Of a stretch of 64,000 nt of DNA, positions 55,707 to 64,000 are shown piece by piece. Source of the stretch: CAYRHJ01 sp964424105 (GTDB lineage Bacteria; Planctomycetota; Phycisphaerae; UBA1845); NCBI GenBank assembly GCA_964424105.1, contig CAYRHJ010000018.1:1-64000 (forward strand), read 5' to 3'. The notes beneath the pieces are model-generated. The model made no database searches. It was not told where the DNA came from and worked only from the letters and a program-made list of their open reading frames with translations. The position numbers and the translations under genes were made by a program. Every line of letters begins with the position of its first letter. Position 1 is the stretch's first letter.

Positions 55707-56807
55707 ATGAGAATCATCAACGTCACGACCGCACTCAGCATCGCCTTTGTCATGATTTGTTGCGCCGCCGGCGTCGCCCAACCGCCATCCGATCCTTCGC
55801 CCACTCCCGCGGATGCCTACTTGGCTGACGCGCTTGATGCGGCGCTGGTCCAAATCCGCCGGGCGGAAGCGCGTGGTGCGGATTCGCGCGAAGCCTATCA
55901 ACTGGCTTGGGAAATTGTGGCGTCCGTTCTTCAGCGTGACTCCTTCCATCGTCGCGCGAAATACTATCGGGGTCGCCTGCTTATCCTTGCCAATCGCGGG
56001 CCGGAAGCGCTCGGGGCCGTTCAGGAATGGACGGAGACGCCGCAGGGCGAGAACGATTGGGAGGCCCATTTCCTTTTGGGCGCGCTGTATAATGCCGGCG
56101 GCTATCACAAGCTCGTACAGGCCAAATTGGCCAAGGCCGCGTCACTCAATCCGTCCGAGCCTCGGATTTATACGGAGTTGGCCAGGTGTCATTTGGCGTT
56201 GGGTAGCACGGCCGAGGCCGTCCGTTACGCGCGTCAAGCGGCGAACCTCGTCGGCGAACAGTTGACGCCCTCCTATCACGCGTTGCTGGCGGAAACGCTG
56301 TTGGCCGATGGACAACTCGCGGAAGCGGAACAGCACATTCAGCAAGCGCTGGGCGAGGCCAGCGCGACGCTCGACAGTTCTGCGGTCTCGCGAAACCAAT
56401 TGAGCCTATTGAGTGAATTGTACGCGTTGGGGATGCGCATCGTGGAAAAAGCCGTGCAACTCGATCCGACAAGGGTTCAATTGTATCAGGATGCGGCGCG
56501 AATCACTCGGCAGCGCGCCAAAATTGACAACCAAGTCAAGTCGCTGGATGCCTTGGATTGGTATCTTCGGGGCGTGGCCAACGCATCCGGCCCGCCGCCG
56601 ACGGCACTGTACCACGAGGCCATTCGATTGTGTGTGCAACTTCGCCGCCTGGATCAAGCCCGGGCGCTGACCGAACGATTCCTGACCCATCATCCCGCAG
56701 ACCCCCTGGCTGTGGAGTGGGGCAATCAACTGTTGTCCACCGAGTCGACGCCGGAATCGAACGTGGACGCACCGCTCGATTCGGATACCGCCGATCCGGA
56801 CGATTGA
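55707..56807 (+). CDS. Secreted TPR protein
   Basis: 366 residues from ATG 55707, preceded by CGGAGGCAAAC. A signal peptide (MRIINVTTALSIAFVMICCA, then AGVAQ) is followed by several TPR units, for example AHFLLGALYNAGGYHKLVQA, RIYTELARCHLALGSTAEAV and HALLAETLLADGQLAEAEQH. No enzyme domain. Periplasmic scaffold or adaptor is likely. It is on the same strand as fliS, about 165 bases downstream. Confidence 0.82.
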   Translation: MRIINVTTALSIAFVMICCAAGVAQPPSDPSPTPADAYLADALDAALVQIRRAEARGADSREAYQLAWEIVASVLQRDSFHRRAKYYRGRLLILANRGPEALGAVQEWTETPQGENDWEAHFLLGALYNAGGYHKLVQAKLAKAASLNPSEPRIYTELARCHLALGSTAEAVRYARQAANLVGEQLTPSYHALLAETLLADGQLAEAEQHIQQALGEASATLDSSAVSRNQLSLLSELYALGMRIVEKAVQLDPTRVQLYQDAARITRQRAKIDNQVKSLDALDWYLRGVANASGPPPTALYHEAIRLCVQLRRLDQARALTERFLTHHPADPLAVEWGNQLLSTESTPESNVDAPLDSDTADPDD

Positions 56808-56829
56808 GGCGCCGCCCTGCCTGGCGCGT

Positions 56830-57399
56830 TCAAGATGACGGCGCCAGACCCAACTCCCGTTTCACGTCGGACATGGCTGCGATGCAGTTGTCGATGTGAT
56901 CATTCAGTGGCACCCCCAGCGATTCCGCGCCCTGAATGATGTCATGACGCGAAACCGCCGCGGCAAATGATTTCTGTTTCATCTTCTTGGTGACGCTTTT
57001 GGCCTGCATTCCTTCCATGCGCTCCGGGCGAACCAGGGCGGCTGCGTAAATGAAGCCGCACAATTCATCGACGGCGAACAACGTCTTGCGAATGGGCGTA
57101 TCGCGCGGATATTCATCAAGATTCCATTCCGCGTGCGACAGAATCGCGCCCACGATTTCCTCGCTGACGCCCCGTTCACGTAGGATGACGGCGCCCTTCC
57201 GCGTGTGGTCGGGCGGATCGGGCCAACGTTCATAATCGAAATCGTGCAGCAGACCCGCAGTCCGCCAAGTCAGTTCATCCTCGCCGAATTGACGGGCATA
57301 AAACACCATGGCAGCCTCAACCGCCAACATATGCTGAACCAGCGCTTCGTTCTTGACGTATTCCCGCAACAAGGCGAGCGATTGTTCCAGGTCGATCAT
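56830..57399 (-). CDS. HD-domain hydrolase
   Basis: 189 residues from ATG 57399 (MIDLEQSLALLREYVKNEAL); the frame continues 67 codons upstream but those are not conserved. The HD motif is intact: H23, H52-D53 in GLLHDFDYERWPD, and a later H65 and SHAEWNLDE. These coordinate a divalent metal in a predicted phosphohydrolase; the substrate is unknown. Divergent from the APH-fold kinase gene, ending near the secreted TPR gene. Confidence 0.87.
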   Translation of the reverse strand: MIDLEQSLALLREYVKNEALVQHMLAVEAAMVFYARQFGEDELTWRTAGLLHDFDYERWPDPPDHTRKGAVILRERGVSEEIVGAILSHAEWNLDEYPRDTPIRKTLFAVDELCGFIYAAALVRPERMEGMQAKSVTKKMKQKSFAAAVSRHDIIQGAESLGVPLNDHIDNCIAAMSDVKRELGLAPSS

Positions 57400-57598
57400 C
57401 GATGGGTCCTCGACATGCAGATTTCCAAATCCGTCACCAGCCGCGATCGCCCGTCCAGGGGGTGTGCCAACTCGCACGTGACCTCGCCGTTTGGGCGGCC
57501 CGACGGCTTGTTCCATTGACCGCAAAGCCACGGCGGCTAGCATCGACGGCGCCTTTTCGGAGCCGCAGCCCCACGGGAATTCATTATACGGGCGACCC

Positions 57599-58651
57599 AT
57601 GGAAGATCGACCCAGGCATCAATTCAGTCCGACTGAGTTATCGACCGTCCTGGGTCATTACGATCTGGGCGTTGTCAATTCCATCGCGGAATTCAAACGA
57701 GGGTCTCCGCAAAGCCCCAAGGCCAGCATATCCACCGGCAGGGGCAGATTTCTATTGAAGCGCCGGGCGCCCGATCGCAGCAGTGAGCGGAAAATCGCCT
57801 TCGCCAACGCTGTACAAGAACACCTGGTCGAGCATGGATTGCCCGTGCCCATGCGAGTTCCGACGCGACTGGACGCGTCGCTTGTGCTGGACATCAATGG
57901 GAAAAAATACGAGTTGTTCGAGTTTGTCGAGGGCGAATCGTACGCCGGAAATATCGGTGAGACGGTGGCGGCTGGCGGAATGTTGGCAAGGGTGCACGAC
58001 GCCCTGCTCGATTTTCCCGTCGGACCCGATACGTATCGCGGCAGTTATCATGACGTGATTGGCGTGCGGACCGCGCTCAACTGCATGCCCGACACCATCG
58101 CCGGTCATGACAGCGTCGCCGGATTCGAATTCGAACTGAACGAGACGATCCACGTTCTGTACAACGAATACGACCGAGCGGCTGAAGCGGTCAACGCGCT
58201 TGATCAGGGCCACCTGCCGTCACAGGTCATTCACGCGGATTGGCACCCCGGAAACGTACTGTTCCGCGATGGCCAAGTCGTCGCCGTGCTGGACTTCGAT
58301 TCCTGCCGCCTGGCCCAGCGCGTGGTGGATCTGGCCAACGGGTTGCTGCATTTTTCGCTCGTCAGTTTTCATCACCCCAATGACTGGCCCGATCATGCGG
58401 ACATGTCACGGATATCTGCGTTTGCCAAGGGCTATCAGTCTGTCGAGCGACTCTCCGAAACGGAAATCAAAACGCTCCCACACCTGATGATTGAGGCTAT
58501 GATCGCCGAATCCGTCCTGCCCATCATTCAAACCGGCCAATTCGGTCAATGGGCTGGGTTCAGTTTTCTGCGGATGGTCGCGCGAAAAGTGGCCTGGATC
58601 GAATCACAAGGCCAAGATATCCGATCCGCAGTCCGGACGGGCCACCCATGA
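57599..58651 (+). CDS. APH-fold phosphotransferase
   Basis: 350 residues from ATG 57599 (MEDRPRHQFSPTELSTVLGH). The catalytic loop HADWHPGN (212-219) and the metal-binding DFD (232-234) are those of aminoglycoside/choline/homoserine kinase-like enzymes. The ATP-lysine strand is RFLLKRRAP. Nothing identifies an antibiotic as substrate; a small-metabolite kinase or homoserine-kinase-like role is equally possible. Confidence 0.88.
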   Translation: MEDRPRHQFSPTELSTVLGHYDLGVVNSIAEFKRGSPQSPKASISTGRGRFLLKRRAPDRSSERKIAFANAVQEHLVEHGLPVPMRVPTRLDASLVLDINGKKYELFEFVEGESYAGNIGETVAAGGMLARVHDALLDFPVGPDTYRGSYHDVIGVRTALNCMPDTIAGHDSVAGFEFELNETIHVLYNEYDRAAEAVNALDQGHLPSQVIHADWHPGNVLFRDGQVVAVLDFDSCRLAQRVVDLANGLLHFSLVSFHHPNDWPDHADMSRISAFAKGYQSVERLSETEIKTLPHLMIEAMIAESVLPIIQTGQFGQWAGFSFLRMVARKVAWIESQGQDIRSAVRTGHP

Positions 58652-58663
58652 CGGTGTGCAAGT

Positions 58664-58689
58664 CTGGATTCCGGCCTTCGCCGGAATGA
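58664..58689 (+). repeat. GGATTCC inverted-repeat element, copy 2
   Basis: ATTCCGGC (58668-58675), loop CTTC, GCCGGAAT (58680-58687). It differs from the copy at 5675-5700 by two bases. It fills the 44-base gap between two convergent genes and may serve as a bidirectional transcript terminator or end stabiliser. Confidence 0.65.
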
Positions 58690-58695
58690 CGGTCT

Positions 58696-59439
58696 TCATG
58701 CGCCGGACCACGCCAGAATCAGGCAATTGTGTGCGATGTGCGTTCCCGCGGCTGGTCCGTATCCACGGAAGACGAAAATCGTCCCCAGGTACACGCCCGC
58801 AATGAAGCGGAACCCAAATCGAAGCGCGTCGAAAGGGTCGTTTCCAAGCGGGGGATGATGATGCATGGCGAACACCACGGCTGATAGCAAGACCGCACCG
58901 ACCGTCGTCGCCGAAGTGCTGAACCGCATCAGGTCCGCGCCAACGATCACCACCAAGGGTATCAGGATCAATCGAAATAAGAGTTCCTCGTAGACCCCCG
59001 CGCCCACGCTAAGCGCCGTATTGGCCAACCAACCGGACGATTCCACGCGTGCGGCCGCCATTTGCGTGAAATGATTGATGGCCAGGAGCGGCAGCGCCCA
59101 AGCCAGCGATTCGACATACATGAAGCCGACCGTCCACTTGCGAAAGCCCCAAGGCTGACGTGACGCGACGTGACAGGCGAGCAATATGACAATCACCGCA
59201 AACCCGGGAAGCCAAGAGGCCCGCGAACCGAGAACTTCAAAGGCAACCCGCAGAAGCTGGTAGGCGACGACGCGGTTTTCCCCCAACCCAAATGGGTGAG
59301 GCTCGATCAACAGGCAGGCGATCTCGTAGAACAAGATCAAGGGCAGCAGGAAAAAGAGGGCGTCGAGGGGTCTCGATACCAGGCGAGTTCCCTGTGAATC
59401 GGGTGGCCTGCGCTTGGAATTGCTGCCTTTCGCCGCCAT
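58696..59439 (-). CDS. CPBP-family intramembrane metalloprotease
   Basis: 247 residues with six to eight hydrophobic segments. EELLFR (151-156) is motif 1; HHH at 193-195 and GTHIAHN (H234, H237) supply the zinc ligands of motifs 2-3. The CPBP/CAAX protease-like family includes Rce1-type enzymes and bacterial self-immunity proteins; no bacteriocin or prenylated substrate is nearby. Confidence 0.87.
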   Translation of the reverse strand: MAAKGSNSKRRPPDSQGTRLVSRPLDALFFLLPLILFYEIACLLIEPHPFGLGENRVVAYQLLRVAFEVLGSRASWLPGFAVIVILLACHVASRQPWGFRKWTVGFMYVESLAWALPLLAINHFTQMAAARVESSGWLANTALSVGAGVYEELLFRLILIPLVVIVGADLMRFSTSATTVGAVLLSAVVFAMHHHPPLGNDPFDALRFGFRFIAGVYLGTIFVFRGYGPAAGTHIAHNCLILAWSGA

Positions 59440-59563
59440 GATGCGGGAATGTCGACGTTTTCATGTCCTCGTGCAAGGGTTTTCTATACGGATTGAATCG
59501 GATTGATTGAATGACCCCGCGCCAACGTTCGACGAGCCGTCACGAAAGTAGACCGTAATCACC

Positions 59564-60424
59564 GTGCCAAGGGTTCAAACGCAATCCGAAATTCGCGCCC
59601 TGTTGACCTCCGCGGGTGTTCGGCCACGGCGGCGATGGGGGCAGAATTTTCTAATCGACGCGAATCTGATGCGCAAGCTGGTCGCCGCGGCTGACCTGAC
59701 CCGGGAGGACGCGGTTCTGGAGGTCGGAACGGGGACGGGCGCACTGACGGAACTGCTGTCCGCCGGCGCGGGATGGGTCATGTCCGTTGAAATCGATCGA
59801 GCGCTGTTCGGCATCGCTAGTGAACGTCTGGCTGATCGACCCAACGTCGAACTGATCCACTGCGATGTGCTGGATTCCAAGAATCGCCTGTCAACACCGG
59901 TCGATGACGGGCTGGATCGCCTTCGCGCGAACCATCCCCGCCGATTGCTACTGGTGGCCAACCTCCCCTATTCCGTCACCACGCCGATGATCATGATTTC
60001 CCTGCTCGATCGGCGGAACATTGACTGCATCTGCTGCACGGTTCAACGCGAGGCTGCCGACCGTATCACCGCCGATCCCGGCACGAAGGCGTATGGTCCG
60101 ATCAGCATTGTGACGCAGGCGACCTGCCGTGTGTCGCGATTGGCCGTCCTGGCCCCCACGGTCTTCTGGCCCCGGCCCAAGGTGGAATCAGCCATGTTGC
60201 GAATCGACAGAACGGAGTCGCCCTTTCAAAGCCCAGACGAATTGACCGCGTTCGCGACGTGGATTCGGGGTGCTTTCGTTCACCGCCGCAAGTCACTGAA
60301 ACACAATTTGGTAGCTGCTGATCGTTTACAACTGTCCGAGTTCGATTTGTCCCGTCGCCCGGAGCAAGTCGCCATCGAGGAATGGATACGATGGTTCAAG
60401 CAAATGGCGGCGGCCGAGCGCTAA
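59564..60424 (+). CDS. rsmA: 16S rRNA (adenine-N6,N6)-dimethyltransferase RsmA
   Basis: 286 residues; dimethylates two adjacent adenines in helix 45 of 16S rRNA using S-adenosylmethionine. RWGQNFLIDANLMRKLV and LEVGTGTGALTELLSAG form the cofactor site; NLPYS (133-137) is the catalytic motif IV. The C-terminal lid includes RKSLKHNL. GTG start with no strong Shine-Dalgarno. Confidence 0.96.
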   Translation: MPRVQTQSEIRALLTSAGVRPRRRWGQNFLIDANLMRKLVAAADLTREDAVLEVGTGTGALTELLSAGAGWVMSVEIDRALFGIASERLADRPNVELIHCDVLDSKNRLSTPVDDGLDRLRANHPRRLLLVANLPYSVTTPMIMISLLDRRNIDCICCTVQREAADRITADPGTKAYGPISIVTQATCRVSRLAVLAPTVFWPRPKVESAMLRIDRTESPFQSPDELTAFATWIRGAFVHRRKSLKHNLVAADRLQLSEFDLSRRPEQVAIEEWIRWFKQMAAAER

Positions 60425-60490
60425 GGGTGTGTACGATTTCACTTTCGAATTCGCGGAATCGATCAAGCCGTGGGTGGCATGCTGGTGCCG

Positions 60491-62014
60491 CTACGATGAC
60501 GCCATCGTATTCCAAAGTTGCCTGAAGTAGGGCCACAAGTAAACGACGCTGATGGCGAGTCCGCCGACGCAAACCACGACCAATGTCAACTTGATGCGCA
60601 CGATGAGGTTTCGGAAACGGCGGAGCTTCGCGGGATCACCGGACAGCGAACGAATGAACGCCATACGACTGCTGATGCTGGAATGTCGCCAACTGGGTTC
60701 GTCTCGACCGATGCCGTTCAGCGTGGCGACGCGGGCGAGTGCGCCCGCGAGGGTTTCCGCTGCCGACGTACAAATTCGTTCGACGCCGTCAGCCTGCGAA
60801 GGCATGGGCTGCGGGTGCACACCACAAGAACGCCGACACGCGGCGGGATCCATGGGTGTCACGCATTGGGCGCCAAACACATCCGCCTGTCGCTCGAAGG
60901 CGCGGGAGATGAACCCAAACCCGAAGAACCATAGCATCAAGATGGTGACCAACCCGATAGCCTGAATCACGATCTGTCTGGCGCTTTCCGTAAGCGTCGA
61001 GTCTCGCCACGACAGGTAGGTCCATTCCATCACGCCGGACGTGATCAGCAAACTGCCCATCGCGAAAAGCAGAAAGAAGTGGAAGTGTTTATGCCGAACA
61101 TGACCGGCTTCGTGCCCGAAGACCGCTTCCAATTGCTCGTCGTTCATGGAATCAATAAGGCCATCGGAAAGAATCACGAACCGGAACGGGCGAAACAGTC
61201 CCATGACGGCTGCATTAACGACCATGCCTCCGCTCTTCCAAACCAATATGTCTCGACAGCGCAGGCCGATCCGTTGACAGAGTCGTTCCAAACGCTGCCG
61301 TAGAGCGCCCGTTGGTAGCGGAACAGTCGTCCAGACGTGTTTCAGTATCCACGGCGCGATCACGAATACGGTGGCTGCGGCACAGACCAGGGCGACGTCC
61401 GAAACATAATCAAACCCCGTGCGGTTCTGAATGAACGGTTCAAACCAGCGGGCGACATCACGAGAAAGCAATATCAACGTCATGGGCACGACGATCGCGA
61501 GAAGATGATGCCGGATATGAAAAACCAGGTATTCGCGCCGAGTCCACGATTCGTGGGCCAATGCATCAGTGAGCATGTTGTTGGATGACGCAGGCCCACG
61601 CAAAGCTCGATCCACTGGAAAGGTGAAGTACAAAACAACCGTGCAACCGGCCAGATATGGAAGCAACGTTATCAGGCTTGCCAAGCCCGGTACGGCGTTC
61701 ACCATCGGGACCGACATCACCAGGGATCCCCAGCCAGTCATGATCAGCAAGGCGCCGAAGAGCATCAGCGTTAACATTCGTATTATCAAAAGGTTGCGCA
61801 AAACACGACGTTGTGCCGATACCATTGAATCAACATTCCCGCGCAATGCAGCGAGGCCGCGGATTGACAACAGTTGTGCCAGCACCGCCAGCGCAGCCAC
61901 CATGCCGACAGCACCCGCAAGGGCGACTTCATTCGATGCCAACGGCGGTGGAAACGGCTGATCGCCGGACCACCAAATGTACAGGGCATAAGCAACGACG
62001 ATCTGTAAGTGCAT
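60491..62014 (-). CDS. M48-family membrane metallopeptidase
   Basis: 507 residues with multiple transmembrane segments in the first 230. The zinc site is GHEAGHVRHKH (HEAGH 301-305) and the third ligand is the Glu in ERQADVF (E374), preceded by more membrane helices. Layout is Ste24/HtpX-like, as in membrane protein quality control. Convergent with rsmA. Confidence 0.9.
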   Translation of the reverse strand: MHLQIVVAYALYIWWSGDQPFPPPLASNEVALAGAVGMVAALAVLAQLLSIRGLAALRGNVDSMVSAQRRVLRNLLIIRMLTLMLFGALLIMTGWGSLVMSVPMVNAVPGLASLITLLPYLAGCTVVLYFTFPVDRALRGPASSNNMLTDALAHESWTRREYLVFHIRHHLLAIVVPMTLILLSRDVARWFEPFIQNRTGFDYVSDVALVCAAATVFVIAPWILKHVWTTVPLPTGALRQRLERLCQRIGLRCRDILVWKSGGMVVNAAVMGLFRPFRFVILSDGLIDSMNDEQLEAVFGHEAGHVRHKHFHFFLLFAMGSLLITSGVMEWTYLSWRDSTLTESARQIVIQAIGLVTILMLWFFGFGFISRAFERQADVFGAQCVTPMDPAACRRSCGVHPQPMPSQADGVERICTSAAETLAGALARVATLNGIGRDEPSWRHSSISSRMAFIRSLSGDPAKLRRFRNLIVRIKLTLVVVCVGGLAISVVYLWPYFRQLWNTMASS

Positions 62015-62288
62015 TCCAAATAACCTGTTATATCACGCCGGCCGTCCTGGATGGCTCGCGAAGGCCGGCAAGTGGCCAACGGTGACCGCTTCATGTTACA
62101 ATGATGGGTCTCGTAGTCGAATCGGAGCCGCCACGTTTTTTGGGACAGTGTGGGAGGAAGGCGTCAGGCCCAAACGAATAGTCGTCCACAGGTTCGGCAT
62201 TCAACCCATCGATCCCATCGAAATGATTGAAGAACGACGGTCGCGGTAAGTTTGGTCAGTTTTCAAAGGCATTGTTTGGAGGTTGAGG

Positions 62289-63101
62289 ATGATCTGCGAA
62301 ATGAAAAACGTTCAACCCAGTGTATTCGTTGCCATCATGTGGGCCGTATCGTGGTCTATTGCGTGGGCGGGTGAGCGTCCCCCTGCCGACGCCGGTGAAA
62401 CGCCTGCCGATTCAGTGAACGACCGGGGTCATTATGTGCATCTGGACCGCCTTGAAGATCGCCGAAAAGCCGTTCAAGAACAGATGAGTTTGGATGAAGC
62501 CGAAGCCCAGCGTGTCTTCGCGGTTCTTGATGACTTGGCTGAGCAGATTCGGGGAATCATCCAAGAAAGTGAGCGGGCACGCAAGGAACACGCCGCCCAG
62601 TTCGAAGTTTTGCAGGCCGAATACGACCAGGCCGTCATTGACCGAAGCGTGCCTCGCGCTCAGTCGGCGGTGGAGGGCATGAAGAAGCTTGATAACGCAG
62701 CCGATCGTCTGAACAAGATCGCGCTCACGATCGACGGGCGAGTGGCTAACGCATTCGAGGAAGGCAAGCAGAGTCAATATCGCGACATCGCTCGAAAACT
62801 TTCGCGAAGCTGGCGCCGTCCCGTTCGCCCGATCATGTTCGCCGTCGTCTATTTCAACTTGGAAGAACTCGGCGTCGATGAAAAACTGATGACCAAGGTG
62901 CACGAGATCAATAAGGAGTTGACACCGGCCCTTTCCAACGCTTTCAACGCGCGCGACGACGCCGGCGCTGAGAAAGTCAGTGCGGAGTTTCGAGAGCGCA
63001 TCCTGAAGTTGCTGACCAACGAGCAGCGTGCGGAGTATCTGGTCGTTGAAAAGCGAAACAACGAACGGTGGGATAAGGAAGTCCCGTTGCGACGCAAGTA
63101 G
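62289..63101 (+). CDS. Secreted helical protein with LTxxQ-like repeats
   Basis: 270 residues from ATG 62289 (a TTG at 62283 is also possible). A signal peptide (VFVAIMWAVSWSIAWA/GE) is followed by an all-helical region. EQMSLDEAEAQRVFAVLDDL and LLTNEQRAEYLVVEK resemble the LTxxQ repeats of CpxP/Spy-type periplasmic proteins, which are common in planctomycetes. Function unknown; the comparison is by pattern only. Confidence 0.75.
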   Translation: MICEMKNVQPSVFVAIMWAVSWSIAWAGERPPADAGETPADSVNDRGHYVHLDRLEDRRKAVQEQMSLDEAEAQRVFAVLDDLAEQIRGIIQESERARKEHAAQFEVLQAEYDQAVIDRSVPRAQSAVEGMKKLDNAADRLNKIALTIDGRVANAFEEGKQSQYRDIARKLSRSWRRPVRPIMFAVVYFNLEELGVDEKLMTKVHEINKELTPALSNAFNARDDAGAEKVSAEFRERILKLLTNEQRAEYLVVEKRNNERWDKEVPLRRK

Positions 63102-63146
63102 CCAGCCGGCGGCGTTTTGCACATTCGCAGCCCACGACGGGCAAGT

Positions 63147-64000
63147 TCATCCTGACGTCGGTTTCGCCGCCCCGCGAGCGAAACGGGCATAGAACATGGC
63201 CGCGCCAACGATACCAATCAGGCCGGACGAAGCGAGCAACACCAAGGGACCGCGTCCCGGGCTCCAGCGATTTCCAAGGATCCATAACAGGGCACCGACG
63301 GGAGCGGCCCACATGACCACGACGGAGCGTATGCTCCAATAGAGGCCAACCGCCTGCGTGCGTACTTCCCGCGGCACCAAATCCGCGATCATCGCCTTTC
63401 GGGCCGGCTCGCCGATTTCGCGCATTCCGCCGATGATGAATGCAATCGCCAAACCTATCGCGCCGAGCGATGTCCCCAACACGGCGAGGGCTATGGGAAA
63501 GAGCGCGAAGAAAACGAATGTCAGTCCAATATACGGTTTTTTCGCGAACCCCTCCCGGCTGGCCAGCGGACCAATCACCAGATAGAGAATCAAGCTGGTT
63601 ACGGCTTGGATCGTTAGAAGGACGGAGGCGTACAAGGCGGTTCCCATGGCGTGGTCGCCGGACAGGATGGGGACGCAATAAAGGATGACGAACGGCCCAG
63701 CGAGACTTTCCGCCCATCGGGCGAGGATGTCAGCCGCGAGCAAGCGCTTGAGATTGGGATCAAATTGGCGAAAAAGGCTTCGCGGTCGATGCATCACGGG
63801 TACGTCGTCTTTGCTGGCCGTCCGCATGAAGTGGAATTGGATGACGGCGGCGCCGAGGACCATGATCAAGGCCAACACCGCCGCGGTCCGCACGCCTTGA
63901 ATGCGCCCCAACGCCCACACCAGCGGCGCGCTCACCACATAGGCCAAGATTCGCGAGATTCGCTTGACGATGGATTGCATGGAGAAGGCCATGGTGCGCC
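63147..64000 (-). CDS. Major facilitator superfamily transporter, partial
   Basis: The C-terminal 280 or so residues of an MFS permease; the reading frame is open to the window edge, so the N-terminal half lies beyond it. About eight hydrophobic segments; after the central loop (SLFRQFDPNLKRLLAADILA) the second half has RWAESLAGPFVILYCVPIL. Substrate unknown. The stop is 42 bases beyond the LTxxQ-like gene, convergent. Confidence 0.82.
   Translation of the reverse strand, partial: RTMAFSMQSIVKRISRILAYVVSAPLVWALGRIQGVRTAAVLALIMVLGAAVIQFHFMRTASKDDVPVMHRPRSLFRQFDPNLKRLLAADILARWAESLAGPFVILYCVPILSGDHAMGTALYASVLLTIQAVTSLILYLVIGPLASREGFAKKPYIGLTFVFFALFPIALAVLGTSLGAIGLAIAFIIGGMREIGEPARKAMIADLVPREVRTQAVGLYWSIRSVVVMWAAPVGALLWILGNRWSPGRGPLVLLASSGLIGIVGAAMFYARFARGAAKPTSG

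Noticed and set aside
57599..58651. Antibiotic-resistance aminoglycoside kinase
   Set aside because: Only the general APH fold is visible; nothing in sequence or context points to an aminoglycoside.
58696..59439. Bacteriocin immunity protein
   Set aside because: The CPBP family includes such proteins, but no bacteriocin-like gene or export system is nearby.

Overview
This window is a core-genome segment of a bacterium that I place in the phylum Planctomycetota, probably Phycisphaerae-like. The reasons are an EF-Tu with a rewritten switch I loop, an EF-G of the spirochaete/planctomycete/deltaproteobacteria type, a three-helix SecE, an L2 carrying NPVAHPLGGGEG in place of NPVDHPHGGGEG, no rpmD (L30), and intergenic repeats built on CCGCTCCCTGACGRTCGCGG. 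These resemblances are recalled, not searched. GC looks moderately high by eye and GTG starts are frequent.

Region 1 (1-3.6 kb): rnc (RNase III, minus) is followed by an in-frame cysteine-rich remnant. A very short rpmH (L34, plus) lies beside it, and its 3' end overlaps a convergent gene for a large membrane-anchored coiled-coil protein.

Region 2 (3.7-39.4 kb): this is the translation/transcription supercluster, all on the plus strand. A consensus promoter precedes tRNA-Thr, tuf, rpmG, tRNA-Trp, secE, nusG, rplK, rplA, rplJ, rplL, rpoB and rpoC. Then come rpsL, rpsG and fusA, followed by the S10, spc and alpha genes from rpsJ to rplQ. A GNAT acetyltransferase sits between rpoB and rpoC, and a BioY biotin transporter subunit sits between rpsL and rpsG. 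An 828-bp repeat-filled spacer separates rplL from rpoB. The usual rpmD, adk and infA are missing from their normal slots. Good sigma70-type promoters are visible before tRNA-Thr/tuf, fusA and rpsJ.

Region 3 (39.5-49.8 kb): a HIT protein, an RND/MMPL-type exporter (minus), a HAD hydrolase, a secreted Arg/Ser/Asn-rich protein with a TPR tail, a putative lipoprotein alpha/beta hydrolase, a small coiled-coil protein, a YprB-type RNase H-fold exonuclease (minus) and an endonuclease/exonuclease/phosphatase family enzyme.

Region 4 (50-56.8 kb): a flagellar patch. A membrane coiled-coil protein with a possible BRCT-like C-terminus precedes a very long fliD (1054 aa) carrying repeated hook-IN-type modules, then fliS and a secreted TPR protein. 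GCCGATAA-like boxes occur upstream of these genes.

Region 5 (56.8-64 kb): an HD-domain protein (minus), an APH-fold kinase, a CPBP membrane protease (minus), rsmA/ksgA, an M48-type membrane peptidase (minus), an LTxxQ-like secreted protein and the C-terminal part of an MFS transporter cut by the window edge.

I see no CRISPR array, prophage, transposase or rRNA operon. The most unusual features are the non-ribosomal genes and repeat DNA lodged inside the normally conserved rpoBC and str operons.
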